Below the pieces are notes generated by a model, which saw only the letters and a list, made by a program, of their open reading frames with translations, did no database searches and was not told the DNA's origin. Positions 44,957-56,786 of a stretch of 64,000 bases of DNA are shown piece by piece. How positions within the stretch are numbered: position 1 is the first letter of the stretch; every line of letters starts with the position of its first letter. A program made the position numbers and the translations under genes. The DNA is from Lingula anatina (Eukaryota; Brachiopoda; Lingulata; Lingulida; Lingulidae), in assembly GCF_001039355.2 (NCBI RefSeq), contig NW_019775728.1, forward strand, positions 114,632-178,631, read 5' to 3'.

Positions 44957-47894
44957 TTGTGAAGTCTATTACGCTGAATGCTACTATTCAGATGCAGAGA
45001 AATGTCCGGTTTAGATATTTCACTTCTTTTCTGAAATCGGTTGGTGATAATTAAGTGGGTAAGATGCTGCTCCCTTCAACAAGAAATTATAAATACAACC
45101 TGCACGCTTAATCAATAAGCTCATGTTCGTAGCACAAATTAATCCAATACACAAATATACAATTCAATAGTAAGTGTATTTCACGTCATTATTAACATCA
45201 CTAACAGGATGTAGAGGCAAAACACAGTATCTAAAACCTTGAAAATCAATATTCTCTTTTTTGAAATAAGGCACAGAAGAGACAGATTCATTACTCACAA
45301 TGTTACGATCTGTACTGTATGTACTGGAGATTACTCTCCACACCAAAATTGTAAATCCATGATTATCTTTCCTTTCGTTTTATCCTGTTGCAGAAATGTT
45401 ACCATCTGGGCATCAAAAGGTTACGTGCTTTACCACTTTATGATGATAAGGAGAAAATGTTCACTCTCTTGATGACCAAAAAACTTATTCGTATATTATA
45501 ATAAAAAATAAAAAAAATAATAATAAATCCTTTTTAGCTTGTTATTCTAATAGCCTGATGATTGATGCAACACACAGACTTCCACAAATATCCATTCCAC
45601 ATTATCCGTCGATTTAATCACATTCCCTAATTTGATCATTGTGGGTGATGTCTTGTGCTGTTACGTACGTTATATCTACTGTTGTTCATTTTTCCCATAA
45701 CTTTCAACTATAAGTTATAAATCTAAGTATTGTAATTACCTAATTAGTTAATGGTGTGTTATTAGACCAAAGCTCAGAACTTCTATTGATACAAAATTTC
45801 CATTACCTCTTCGTAAAAGAACGATAACTTTCTTGTTGCTATAGCTAACTGTTTCTTTCCATAAATTCGTTTCTTTGGCTCGATCATTGACATGCAGGTT
45901 CATCAGTCATTATGTACCACTAAATGAACAAAATAATGTTACAACTAATTTTCATAACAACATGTACCCTTTAGAAGAAAGGTAATTAAGGTGTTGGAAG
46001 GCCCGTTCCAATTTTGGTACTTTGTAGGACTCACGTTTTAATAATAGAACTGGAAATAAAACTATCAAACTCATGTCAATTCCACAGCCACAATTAAGAC
46101 AACGATGCTCAAATAATTCTGTTGCGCCAGACATCCTTTGCCACACCAACATGTTTATACTGTCTACTTTTCGGCTTCTGAGGGCGAGCTGGTACATGCA
46201 TATCGTATTGCCAAGTCCATATTTTTACGAACCCCCGCCCAATCTCATCACTAGTAACAGACCTGGCCCCGTAACTCGAAAGCATCGCGCATTGCGACGA
46301 AGCGCAAGCGTCTCGATTCCATAACTCACCCATGTTAGTATTCGCAATACGCGTTGCTTTTGAGTTTCGGAGCCCTGATCTTCATTCATCCCCTTCTGAC
46401 AACAGTGAACGCAATGTCTACAAATTTATTATCAATTAAAACTGCAAATCTCAACTACCACAATGCGGCAAATTATGCACAAATCCAGCCAAAATGAGTG
46501 TAAATACTAAGATATTTTATAATCGAGGCACATACATTGTAAGTAGATCGTAGTGGAAGGTCAATTCATTACCAAAAATTTGAAGAAGGACGGTTTAAAA
46601 GCTCTTTTACGGCCGATCGATTTATCCCTGGTCATGTCGACTGTATTCCATTCGTATAAGAAAATAGCAGAAGTTGTTTAAATGGGTTACTGGAAATCTC
46701 CGCTCGCTTTATACTTTTTGGTCAAAAAGGATGCCACACCCCCAATTCCATGTGCTTTTATTTACAAACTATCACCTCACGACTGTAAATTTTAAACGGT
46801 GCTTTTTATTCCTGATACCACATCTTACACGATTAATGTTTCAGAAAATACAAAATAGCAGTGACGATATCCATACTTTATACCATTTATTCAAATTAAT
46901 AAGATGTATCCCCTCAAATCCAATATTTTCCTGTGATTTTCAAGACGCCAATTTAAAAGACGCCATCAAATGTCACCAAATTTACACACAATTAGCATCA
47001 GGATGTGCTCGTTAAACGTCACGTGCCTAATAGCGTGTGTGTTCACCGCGTACTGCAATCACCTCATATACGCGGTGCGACAAGCCTTCACAAATGTAAC
47101 GATTATTTTTATAGGATATTGTCCAATTCTTCCTTACAAGCTTGGCAAAGCTGGTCCAGATAATTTGGAGACTGGTTCTCTTCTGCATTGCACACGCCAG
47201 TTACTGCCACAGGTGCTCAGTAGGGTTAATACCAGGGTTCAGAGATGGTAGCTCTCTCCTCAGAACATTGCTCTTAATTTTAATAAATGTTATTTGAAAT
47301 ATGGATATTTTCAGCGCTATTTTGTATTTTCTGAACCAATTAATCAAGTTAGATATGGTACCTGGAATTAAAAGCATTGTTTATAAAAATTAATTTGTAA
47401 ATAAAGCACACAGGAATTCGGGGTGGGACGACCTTTTTGACCTATGTTATATGTATCTTTAATGTGTAACAATAAAGACATTCAACAAGAGTTGAAGTGT
47501 CCACCTACTTGATTTACCTACGTGCTCTTTGGCAGTAAAAATACGCATTGCTTCTATCATTGCCATGTCATGAATTGTGTAAATGTATTGAATGTTATTT
47601 TAAAGCAACTCTACCTAGAAAGACCTATACAACATCTAGATGACATGTATTTCCTAATGTAAATCGTACTACATGTTTGAAGGGTCGAAACACTCGTTGA
47701 AGAGCAGCTGAATAAAACTATCGCTTTAGTACTGTTTGATAGTTATAGTATCATAACCAGTTTCACACTTGAGTCGAAAGTTGACCCCTACTTAAGTGAA
47801 AAAATTCAGTTTCTTTTGGAAAATTAGGTAAGTTGGGCCTGTCTCAGAAAAGTTGGCAATGACTGATATTTCTGATAGACGAAAGACTATTGCA
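44957..47894. other. Intergenic stretch between genes A and B
   Basis: Promoter side of A and 3' flank of B. 46595-46720 and 47470-47760 are similar to 56105-56235 and 56250-56560 downstream of gene C, so the duplicated unit included at least 1.5 kb of 3' flank. No further gene recognised; open frames here lack motifs. Confidence 0.55.
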
Positions 47895-47900
47895 TTTATT
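47895..47900 (-). terminator. Candidate poly(A) signal of gene B
   Basis: TTTATT on the + strand (AATAAA on the gene strand), about 110 bp past the stop of gene B. Confidence 0.45.
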
Positions 47901-48009
47901 TTGGTCCAAAGCAGGCTGAATGTGTTTGTCTGTTGAGATGCTTACTTAGATGTCAAGATCATATTGTGAATCCAGTTCTTATGTAACACACGCATCCTTC
48001 AGAGCTCGA

Positions 48010-49944
48010 CTAAAAATGAACAGGACGAATCTTCATCTCGGTGGTCTTCAGGGAATTCTGATGCCCCCGAAAAAGGTACCAGTTAACACCATCAGCGAAT
48101 GAAGCATGGTTGCCTAGGAGATACCGACCGTTCAAATTGGATGCATGGCAATTAACATACCACCAAGCTCCCTGGAAAGCCTGCGCACAACTTCCATGTT
48201 CCCTGGCATCATTATCCCTGTCTTTAGTGGAGAAAGGATGTCCGCTGTGAAAGGTGAGGTCATCGCCTGAAAATGATTTTGCCAAACAATTATTGCACTG
48301 CTGGTGTGGTTTTAAATACAATTCTTTATATACCCGTTGCTTTTAGGGCACGGATAAGATATATATTAAAAATGGTCATTTTGGAGGGTTTGAGTGCGTA
48401 ACAAATTCTTGTTACCTCTTTTCATATTGACAAGAATGTATTGTCATTCTTGATATTGTGTAATGAACATAAACATATGACGAATGTCCTTTATATAATT
48501 TTGGTACGCTTAATTCAAGCGTGGGCTCGAAATAGGACATTACGTTTTCATCTAAATTAGTGGATAACGCAATCCAAAGATTCCACGGTTCGTGTCAGAT
48601 TTACGTAAGGTCGCGCAAAGAAAACCCAAGTCCACATAATGACCAGTTAATGATTTTTTCGTTGACGCTCAGTAGCTACATGTTCTACGTGAAGTCTCCA
48701 ACTCCTAGCTCTCCTAACCTCCTCCTTCTTCTCTGTCACCTCTCTCTCTCTCTCTCTCTCTCTACATGTCTCCCTCAACCTCTCTCCAGGTATCGCTTAC
48801 ATACTTATTTCTTATCTATACATGTATGGTCGATGACGCAAACTTTAAATACCTGTAATTGTATAATTTTAATTAATTAATTAATTAATTTTAATTAATT
48901 AAAATTTCTTTACCTCACCGTTATACAAAGAGGCCGCCACATTACTTGAGAACTATTGGACCACAACACGTTACATCATAAGATATCTGTGTCGGACACG
49001 ACAATTGGTCGTTTCAACTCTAACTTAATTCCTTGTGGGTAATTCTGTACGTTCTTAACTCTTAATGAGCATATTTCAAAAACCCTAACCGCATGTATCG
49101 TAGGTATCTAATTTACATGCTGCAAAGTGCTAATTTGTTTTAACTCACCTGCGTCTCCAGAATACGTCCCCACCATAAGCTGATAGTTCGTCGTTTCCGA
49201 TGAGATACTCATGTTAGCGTACCAGGCATAGGCCCAAACACCCGAGACGTCCTCCATGTCCACGCGTAGCTCATAGATATCTTGGGTAGTGAGAAGATGT
49301 ATCTTGTCATTGCCTGAAATATTACAATATAAACATAATTTAGTTACATATTTTAATACATTTTACGTCATTCGCCCGCAACAAAAGAAGCCTTTTGCAT
49401 GTGTTTATTCATCTTAAGCCAAAATCTTATGTTCTGAGCAAGGCATAGAGGAAACAAATGGCTTCATTGGTTATCTCTAGACCCCATAATACGTAAACAA
49501 TATATATTCCATGTACCTAGCCAGTGTTCCCCGCTCAGTGTCCCAAAGCCGTGTTTGTAGTCATTCCAGCCTCTGTAGAAATCCACGGAACCATCCATGC
49601 GCTTCTGGAACAACTGTGAAAATTAGAAGGAATATATTATGTTTGCAATAACAACACCTAATATTTTATGAAATTTTAAAAGAACAATCAAAATGTCAAC
49701 AGACTTGCTTGTTAAGAAATGAATATACAGATTCGAGTGTGGATACAATGTCGCGGTACGGAAATATGATATCGACTTAAAAATAATCAAGTAAATAATT
49801 AAAGGATCAGAGAGGCGATACCGCCTCCAGATATTGCACCACCAGCTGGGGTAAGTGCATTCGTACGGAAAACCAAATATAAAGGGACACCACCACCAGT
49901 CTTGTGCTTGACAAGCTCTATAAAATGCAATAAACAAGAGTTCT

Positions 49945-49978
<34 letters not shown>

Positions 49979-52900
49979 NNNNNNNNNNNNNNNNNNNNNN
50001 NNNNNNNNNNNNNNNNNNNNNNNNNNNNNNNNNNNNNNNNNNNNNNNNNNNNNNNNNNNNNNNNNNNNNNNNNNNNNNNNNNNNNNNNNNNNNNNNNNNN
50101 NNNNNNNNNNNNNNNNNNCGACAAAACAAGTGGTCCAATCAAGTAGATTTTCGAATTGACCTCTATTTTCCTAACGTTGATCATTTCTGTGATTTACTAG
50201 ACAATAGGCCCACTGGTTTTCCTTAAAATGTGTTATCAGTGTTGCATATATGCTGACAAAAAAGCAAACTTAGGGGAAACACTAGGCATATCTCTGCTAG
50301 TTTTGAAGATATGAGGGGCAAGAAAATATGCAAAGTTCAGTTCATGGTGAAAAAGTAGGTCAAAGGTCAATTTCAAGGTCACAGTATATGACTTCCTACT
50401 CAACTTCGTTAGTAACAATGGGCATTTCTTTGTCAAATTTGGAGATATAAAGACCAGTGAATATTTTAAAAGGTCAAAAGATAAAAAGGTCAAAAGTCAA
50501 ATCCAAGGGCTAATTTGGAATCTCCACATATGACTTTCGGTCAGACTTCTGTAGTAATTTTTCCCATAATTCCTTTGGCTTGGGAGATATTTGGCACTGA
50601 ATTTTCAAAAATTTTGACAAGAGTGCGTTTCAAAGAGCGTCATCCCCAGGCCAATGAACGGATTGAGACAAAAAACAGGAGGTTCAAGTTGAGATTATAT
50701 GTGGCCCAAATTCAAGAGATGGGGACACAGGTCCTTGCGGTCTAGGAGGAGAAGCGGTAGCGGTGACTTGTATCCGGCGCCAGAACGTGGAGCCGTATGT
50801 AGGAGCCGTCGGAGCCGTACAAGACGGGTCGGCATGAGTACCGCCAGCGTACACGCTGGTGGTACTAGTTATTTCCAGTATTTCAAGTATTTCAAGTATT
50901 TTCAAGTTAAAATTCAATCTTTACCGTCCATCCCCCTCCGTCAGTAGTCATGTCACAGTAAACGCCGAAGGGATCTGCGCTGTTCCCTGGGTGAATCTGG
51001 TAAACTCCACTTCTTACCTCGCCACTCTTATAGAGCTCTGCGCAGTCCCTTCCATCTAATTATAATATTATATGCATGATTTCCAGCGTGCAGTTTAAAT
51101 AATATGGGATCATCTGCTCTAAATAGTCGTGCACTCACTTTAAATTATCTATATATATGGAAAACAGAGAGTACGTCAATGGATCTGAATAACAATATAC
51201 ATGAATACACATGTTAATTAGATTGCACGGTTTGCATATTCGTACTTAGTGGCGGATTTAGAGGGGTGGGGGTCAGGAATGTCTTGACCCCCCCCCCCAC
51301 CCTAAGGTTTTTTTAAAAACAATCAGACTAATATTCCCCCTCTTAAAATTAGAATTTTGACTAGCTAAATAATCGTTCTAAACCGTACCATAAGGCACTG
51401 TTTGCTCTTCAAAATAGCAAAAAAAATTTCGGGGCCCTAGAGTATCACCAAGGGAGTGATGATTGGCTTTTCATGTATAACTCTCAGTTGACATTTACAA
51501 GTGCAGGAGTCCGTAAAGTGCCCGCCTATGTAACTGAAACACCTTTAGTACTCAGTGAACTTATTTACGCCTCTATCCTCCGTAACTTACATATTGATTG
51601 CTGAGTACTCACCAATTGTGAAATTAGATGCAACAGAAGAACTATTGATTCCGATGGGTTTTGTATTGGATGACGTCAGCCTTAATGTGTAAGTAACGCC
51701 CTTGGTCAGATTTGCTAAAACTGACGTCACATTACTGCGGTGACCTGGATCGGCCATGGTCAGTTTGGTGACGAAGCTACTGTCGTCATCACTAGCCTCT
51801 TTAATGTCTAGGGTAAAAGTTTGGTCAAAGCCGCCATCATCGCCTGCCACCCAGGTGACCGTTATGGTGTGAAGCCACGTGGTGTTTATGAATAAAATGG
51901 CTGGTGATTGTGGTGGGCCTAGAATATAAACCAATTTATGTATTTACCAAGTTTTAACCACTTACCCGACACCCCATAAACTAAATTGTTTTCAGTGACG
52001 GTTTAATTTCCTTCGACTCAATCGACTCATCATTCGAGACAGTATAAAAGGGGGATGTCGTTGTCGGCTTTTTATTTTATAAAGTCAAACAAGGCAAGGG
52101 GTGTTTTTAACCTCTAAGCAATAATGGTTGAACCCTATGTGCCTAGAATGTCTCAGAAAGCAACACAAAAGTGGCATGCAAAATTTGGCGAATACATAAA
52201 AATATATCCTCACAATGTTTTTCGTTGTCGCTTCGCACTATTTATAGTGAGACATTATTTTTGACCCGTTGTCCTCCGAATTATAGGCCAATCTCAATTG
52301 CCGTTTCACTTAATTGCAATACATTGAGCGATCTTGGATGATATTTTAAGATACGCAACATCTCCCAGGTTTTAAGCGTGTGTAAAACATTTAAAAGAAA
52401 CACACATCTGAAGACCTAAGACAGAGTTCCCATACCTAGATCGATCCAACAGGATAAAATCCATCTCCAAGGGGTTTCTCGATAAATCAGCTTCTAGCTT
52501 AAGCGGCTTAGATGTCTGACACGACTACTGAGAGTGCTAAACGATAATTAATTACCCCCTAACAGCTTTCGTAGGTGTGACAGACATCTAAGCCGCTTAA
52601 ATTAATTGCTATTTAGCTAGAATCCCCTTGGAGATACATCGATCCACAGTTAGGGTCTGGGAATAGTCTCTATGTCATAGAGGTTATAATATAAAAACAG
52701 CACTTACATACATATGTCTACAAATTGAAATGAAATAAATAAGTTGACGGCTTACCTAACTCAGGATTAAGATACACCCAGCCACTGTCAGCAACAGGCA
52801 CCGTCCCAGCGTCATCGTGGATCGTCTTGTCATTTAATTCACAGGCATTACTCTCCTTGTGATAGTTGGCAGATAGACACCTCGCAGACCCTACGTTCAA

Positions 52901-53092
52901 ACAGACAAATGCGCAGCGTGATTCTGACTTAACGTGATAAACCACGGGTGGCTCGCCATTAAATTTACCGTTGGCCAATCTGAAACCAACATTTATCAAA
53001 AAATCCCTATCTTGTAGCGCAACACAAGGCTCTAAGTTAATCATAGAGAAAATGAATAAGAATATTTTGAGGTACTGTGATTGTAGGCTCAT
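48010..53092 (-). CDS. Fibrinogen-related protein B: signal peptide-PAN-FN3-fibrinogen C-terminal domain
   Basis: 430 residues, same six-exon plan as gene A with identical lengths for exons 2-6 (306, 131, 97, 165, 257 bp): 53092-52756, 51918-51613, 51055-50925, 49613-49517, 49313-49149, 48266-48010. Frame open throughout and all donors GT. Signal peptide [15 protein letters not shown]..., PAN-like domain with four cysteines, FN3, fibrinogen domain with four cysteines, KDRDND and [15 protein letters not shown]. Introns are swollen by mobile elements: a foldback element in intron 1, an M1 MITE fragment in intron 2, and a 1.06-kb Helitron-like element with an assembly gap in intron 3. Closest to gene C in PAN and last exon. 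Role inferred as soluble lectin-like recognition; likely extracellular. Confidence 0.92.
48739..48764. repeat. (CT)n microsatellite
   Basis: CT run in intron 5 of gene B, followed by an (AATT)n run at about 48866-48905. Confidence 0.9.
49979..50118. other. Assembly gap (140 N)
   Basis: Run of N following a 33-base A run; real length unknown. Confidence 0.99.
50357..50381 (+). promoter_or_regulatory. Perfect DR1 (AGGTCA-A-AGGTCA) plus third half-site
   Basis: Half-sites at 50357, 50364 and 50376, same spacing as at 18515-18539. In the Helitron-like element within intron 3 of gene B. Nuclear-receptor binding is inferred from consensus only. Confidence 0.45.
51245..51470. mobile_element. MITE family M1, copy 3 (3'-truncated)
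   Basis: AGTGGCGGATTTAGAGG start and TTAGAATTTTGACTAGCT interior as in the copies at 32391 and 35428; the right end CCTGGATCCGCCCCTG is missing. In intron 2 of gene B. Confidence 0.75.
52422..52669. mobile_element. Foldback element family F1, copy 2
   Basis: Long imperfect hairpin: GCGGCTTAGATGTCTGACAC (about 52503) pairs with GTGACAGACATCTAAGCCGC (about 52578), and outer arms CCATCTCCAAGGGG and CCCCTTGGAGATA pair as well. Ends TTCCCATACC / GGGTCTGGGAA. Core TTAATTACCCCCTAACAGCTTT matches copy 1. In intron 1 of gene B. Confidence 0.82.
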
Positions 53093-53250
53093 TATGTGAA
53101 GTTAAAAATACCGAATGCTTCGCTCTCGCGCGGTCAAATACAGACTATTTTCTATCGCCAAATGAGTGCCAAAGTGCGAAGGTCTATATATTATAAGATC
53201 TTTCTACTTGGTTGCAGAGATACACCCCGGTTTCTAGCTTTGATGAATAA
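53093..53250 (-). promoter_or_regulatory. Conserved upstream block of gene B
   Basis: The 150 bp upstream of the ATG match the region upstream of gene C (59787-59945): ATTATGTGAAGTT, TATTTTCTATCGCC, CTACTTGGTTGCAGA and GAATAAAACATCG are shared in order. Likely 5' UTR/promoter kept from the common ancestor. A TATA-like ATAATATATAG (gene sense) lies at about 53175-53187 in B only. Confidence 0.55.
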
Positions 53251-56200
53251 AACATCGACCATCGATCGAAGCGATTGACCTTATGTAAGATTCGCATAGT
53301 GTCTGGTTTAACCTTTACAATAACTTATATATACAAAATTGAATTGGAATAGCACTTTAAGTATTATATAATCTTGTCAATATTGAAGTGATACCACGCG
53401 AACCGAGTGGACATATACCCTGGGGCGGACATTTACCTCCTGTATATGAAAGGTGATGGTGAAATAAGTGCTTGCACTTTGTAGCAGTGTCATTCAAATT
53501 ATTCACAATGAAATTAATTGCAGTCAGAGGTCAAAACAGTTATGTCTCCGTGTACCTTCTGTCTAGACTAATGATATACCTGTATTAATTTATATTAATC
53601 TAAGAGCCTAAATTATGCAAAATACCACAATATGTCTCTGTTAATTTTGATTGTAAAATGTCAATGCGTCCAGCCACAAGGTGTGAACGTCTGCTTGGCA
53701 TTACCTTTAAGGGCTCATTCCCAATGTAACTGCCGTTCTACATAGATCGATCCAACTCCGCTGAATGCAATCTTAATGTAACAGATCAACATGCCTGCTC
53801 TTGTTTCCATTGTTCTGCTTGAACAACCAGCTTTTCTATATCTAATTACCCCACGCAAGGAGGAAGCGTTTTAATCTGGTTGCATTCAACGAGAGGCCCC
53901 GCCGATTTGGATCGATCCACACGTACATGTAGAAAGAGATTTTCATTGGGAATGAACCCTAGGTGTGTGCCCTTTAATGTCTTCCGCTACACATCACGAC
54001 AAATTTCATGACAATAAAGGATTTACTGATACAGAATGCCAAACGAGGGGAGCAATCGGTCAATTCACGGATATATTATGCAATTCTTCATTATTGCACT
54101 GATTCGGAAAAATTACGAGCTTCAGAACAAGTAAGAGAGTCAGGAGGAAATAAAAACCAATGTTCCATACAGTTTGAGACTTAGGGATATCTGTGCCAGA
54201 GAGATCTATCAATCAAAAGTGATAGCAAAATGTGCATATTTAAGCAATATTAGGTATAAAAGACGTTATATTTATCCTACACAGAGTTAGACATAAAATG
54301 ATCGGTTTCAGGAAAGAACAGAGATGAACTTTAATATACCCTGTAGTCTGTAAAAAGATGAAACATTAGTTAACACAGGCAGAGAGTGAAAAAAAAATAA
54401 TATAAGAGCTTCATAATCAGTCCTCTTCTGTTATAATTACTCTAATCACAAATGTTTCTATCTTTTATATTTCTGGCCATTGTGATCTTCCGTTAATTAC
54501 TATGATAAGGTATTAGGATCGGCTTTAATGCCATTCTTGGCGAGAGCGTCAGTAACCAGCAGTCCAGTTTCCATATCGTAAACAGGCCCTTTAGTGAAAT
54601 ATTATTTCCTATAATTTTTTAAGATATTATTTTTGGGTTAGAAAGGTCGGTTTTCCCTGATACCTCAGTCACTAGACTTTTATTTCGGGTAAAAATTACG
54701 TTTTGGAAAATTTTCACTTCCATATCATTCTGACATGTATAAATCAATTATACTTTTGAAAACAAACAAAAAAATGACTTGGACAAATTTTAAACTATTT
54801 CTTGGTTTTTGTCTAGCTGTTCTTCAACGCCGTCTAAACCAGCTGGCTTTTATATTCTATGATGTTCAATACACCAGGATAGCACAAACGAAAAGATATG
54901 GTCTTGATGTGAACACAGCTGTGGAACAGTTAGGACCAATAAAATGCACCAATTTACAAGGTTCCACAGGCTCTTACACTGTGATATAATATTTGTCCCC
55001 TTTGGATAAGCAGGCGGCTCCTAAGCTATCGGGGGTAGACATACCAAGAATCCATTAAGGATATTGTAACCCTAAATTATCATCCAGATACCGAAAGTTT
55101 TTTCCTGCATCTCATTATTCAATAATGCATCTATTTAATAATCTTCGTGCAGATTTTTAAAAACATATTAAAATCTAGAAAATATAAAATATTGGCCTTT
55201 ATATTTCACATTACAATGTATAAGCATAGGCAACTCAAAGGTTTAATCGTCAATTTAACATCTTTCCACTTTTAAGTGAGATAGCAATCGGTATGGGGTG
55301 TAACTTCATTCCTGAACAAGGTTTTATCACGAAAATTTGCAGCGTTGACCAGGCCTGTACAGACTACAACCTCATACCATCATTTTGGTTCAAATGTTTT
55401 TGTTATGGAGTTATCAACCACTAGTTACATATTTACATTAAACAAAAGCATTTTCGCTTTATCAAAGATAAAATCCGAACTAAGACTTTTAAGAAAAATC
55501 AACGGCAGGGTTTGCAGTACTAAATGGTGTCAGTAAATCGGCGTTGAAACGGTGATCTTGGATGCTCATGTAAAAGAGAAATTTGAGAAACCGGTTTTTT
55601 AGTTTTTGACCCAAAATCGCATATAAAAGACGTCACTTGTAAGATGACATACATGTATGTGTGAATGTTATATAATTTAGTCACTGAACACTGAAGATTT
55701 ATTAATTACCCAGAAGAATGTATGTAAGGCAGTAAAGAAGGAGTTTTGGGCGAAGTGTGACAATATTCTGAAGGCTCTTATAGAGGTATATATGAGCAAC
55801 CGCTGTCATAGTATGATGGTGTCACAGTTTGAAGGGGATGGACGTGTACACGGTGCTCCTCATCTTAATGTTGTACCGGTTGAGGCCATTATAGAGACGC
55901 ACGTACTTGAAGTCGATTTTTTTGCAAAAAAAAAAAAAAAAAAGGCAAAATGTCACAATACAGTTTCAAATTAAATATGAATTACAGAAATAGTGTTTTT
56001 AGAGCGGATAATTTCTGCTTCCTTTATGTGCTGTATATAAGCGGGGAAGCCAAGTAGGTCAGTAAGTAGGTCGTTTTACGTGAAAATTTTGAAAAAGTTC
56101 AGATTTAAAGCCCTCTTATGGCTGATCGGTTTATCAATTGTCATATCGCCTTTATTTCAGTGGTACATATACAAGAAGCAGGTGGAAGTTATTTATATGA

Positions 56201-56786
56201 GTTACTGGAAATCCGCGATTGCTTTAGGTGTGTCTTAAAGGTCTCTCCCATAAAGACAATTAATCATGAGTTGAAGTGTCTGTCTACTTTATTCACCTAA
56301 CTGTTCTTCGACAGTTAAAATGCTCAATGCTATAACAATTGCCATGGATTTTGTCAATATATTGAATGTTTTGTATAAGCAATTATCCCTAAATAGAACA
56401 ATGATTTTTTTAAAGGAAACCAAAACATATTTCTTGATGTGAATCGTACATGTACAATATATATGCAGGGTGGAACCATTTGTTCAAGATCAGCTGAATA
56501 AATCTATCGCTATAGGTCCTATGTGGATAATAAGCTTTGCTGAGAATATAATAGCCAGTTTCCCACAAAAGAGAAAAATTAAGTGAAAAATTAATTTTAT
56601 GACAATTAGGTACGTTGTGTCTGCCTTACAAAGATACAATGAATGATATTTCTGATAGATCAAAAGACTATTGTATATATTCTGGATCAATGCAGGCTTT
56701 TTTTGTCTTCTGAGATGCTAATTAAAATGCAAAGATAAAATTGTGACTCCAGTCATAACGTTACACACGCATCCACTAGAGTTCGA
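53251..56786. other. Intergenic stretch between genes B and C
   Basis: Contains foldback copy 3 (53710-53960). A small open frame at 54735-54989 has no family motif and is not called. A-run at about 55925-55942. 56105-56560 is the 3' flank of gene C, similar to that of gene B. Confidence 0.55.
53710..53960. mobile_element. Foldback element family F1, copy 3 (diverged)
   Basis: AGGGCTCATTCCCAATG at the left and CATTGGGAATGAACCCT at the right are inverted copies; inner arms ATCGATCCAAC.. / ..GGATCGATCC and the TAATTACCCC core tie it to the other two copies. Confidence 0.78.

Larger units (their letters stand above)
49807..50868 (+). mobile_element. Helitron-like non-autonomous element, copy 2
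   Basis: Starts TCAGAGAGGCGATACCGCC after host A (49806) and ends with an 11-bp-stem hairpin (TACCGCCAGCG / CGCTGGTGGTA, 50839-50864) directly followed by CTAG and host T (50869). TC start, 3' hairpin, CTRR end and A/T insertion without duplication are Helitron hallmarks. No Rep/helicase gene inside. Contains a poly(A) run and a 140-bp gap. Lies in intron 3 of fibrinogen-related gene B. Paired with 18171-18729. Confidence 0.78.

Noticed and set aside
46109..47251. Several 70-110-residue frames between genes A and B
   Set aside because: No motifs; region aligns with the non-coding 3' flank of gene C.
49902..50184. Frames across the N run
   Set aside because: Created by poly(A) and unknown bases.
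54735..54989. 84-residue + strand frame between genes B and C
   Set aside because: ATG present but no signal, domain or splice context recognised; composition like surrounding spacer.
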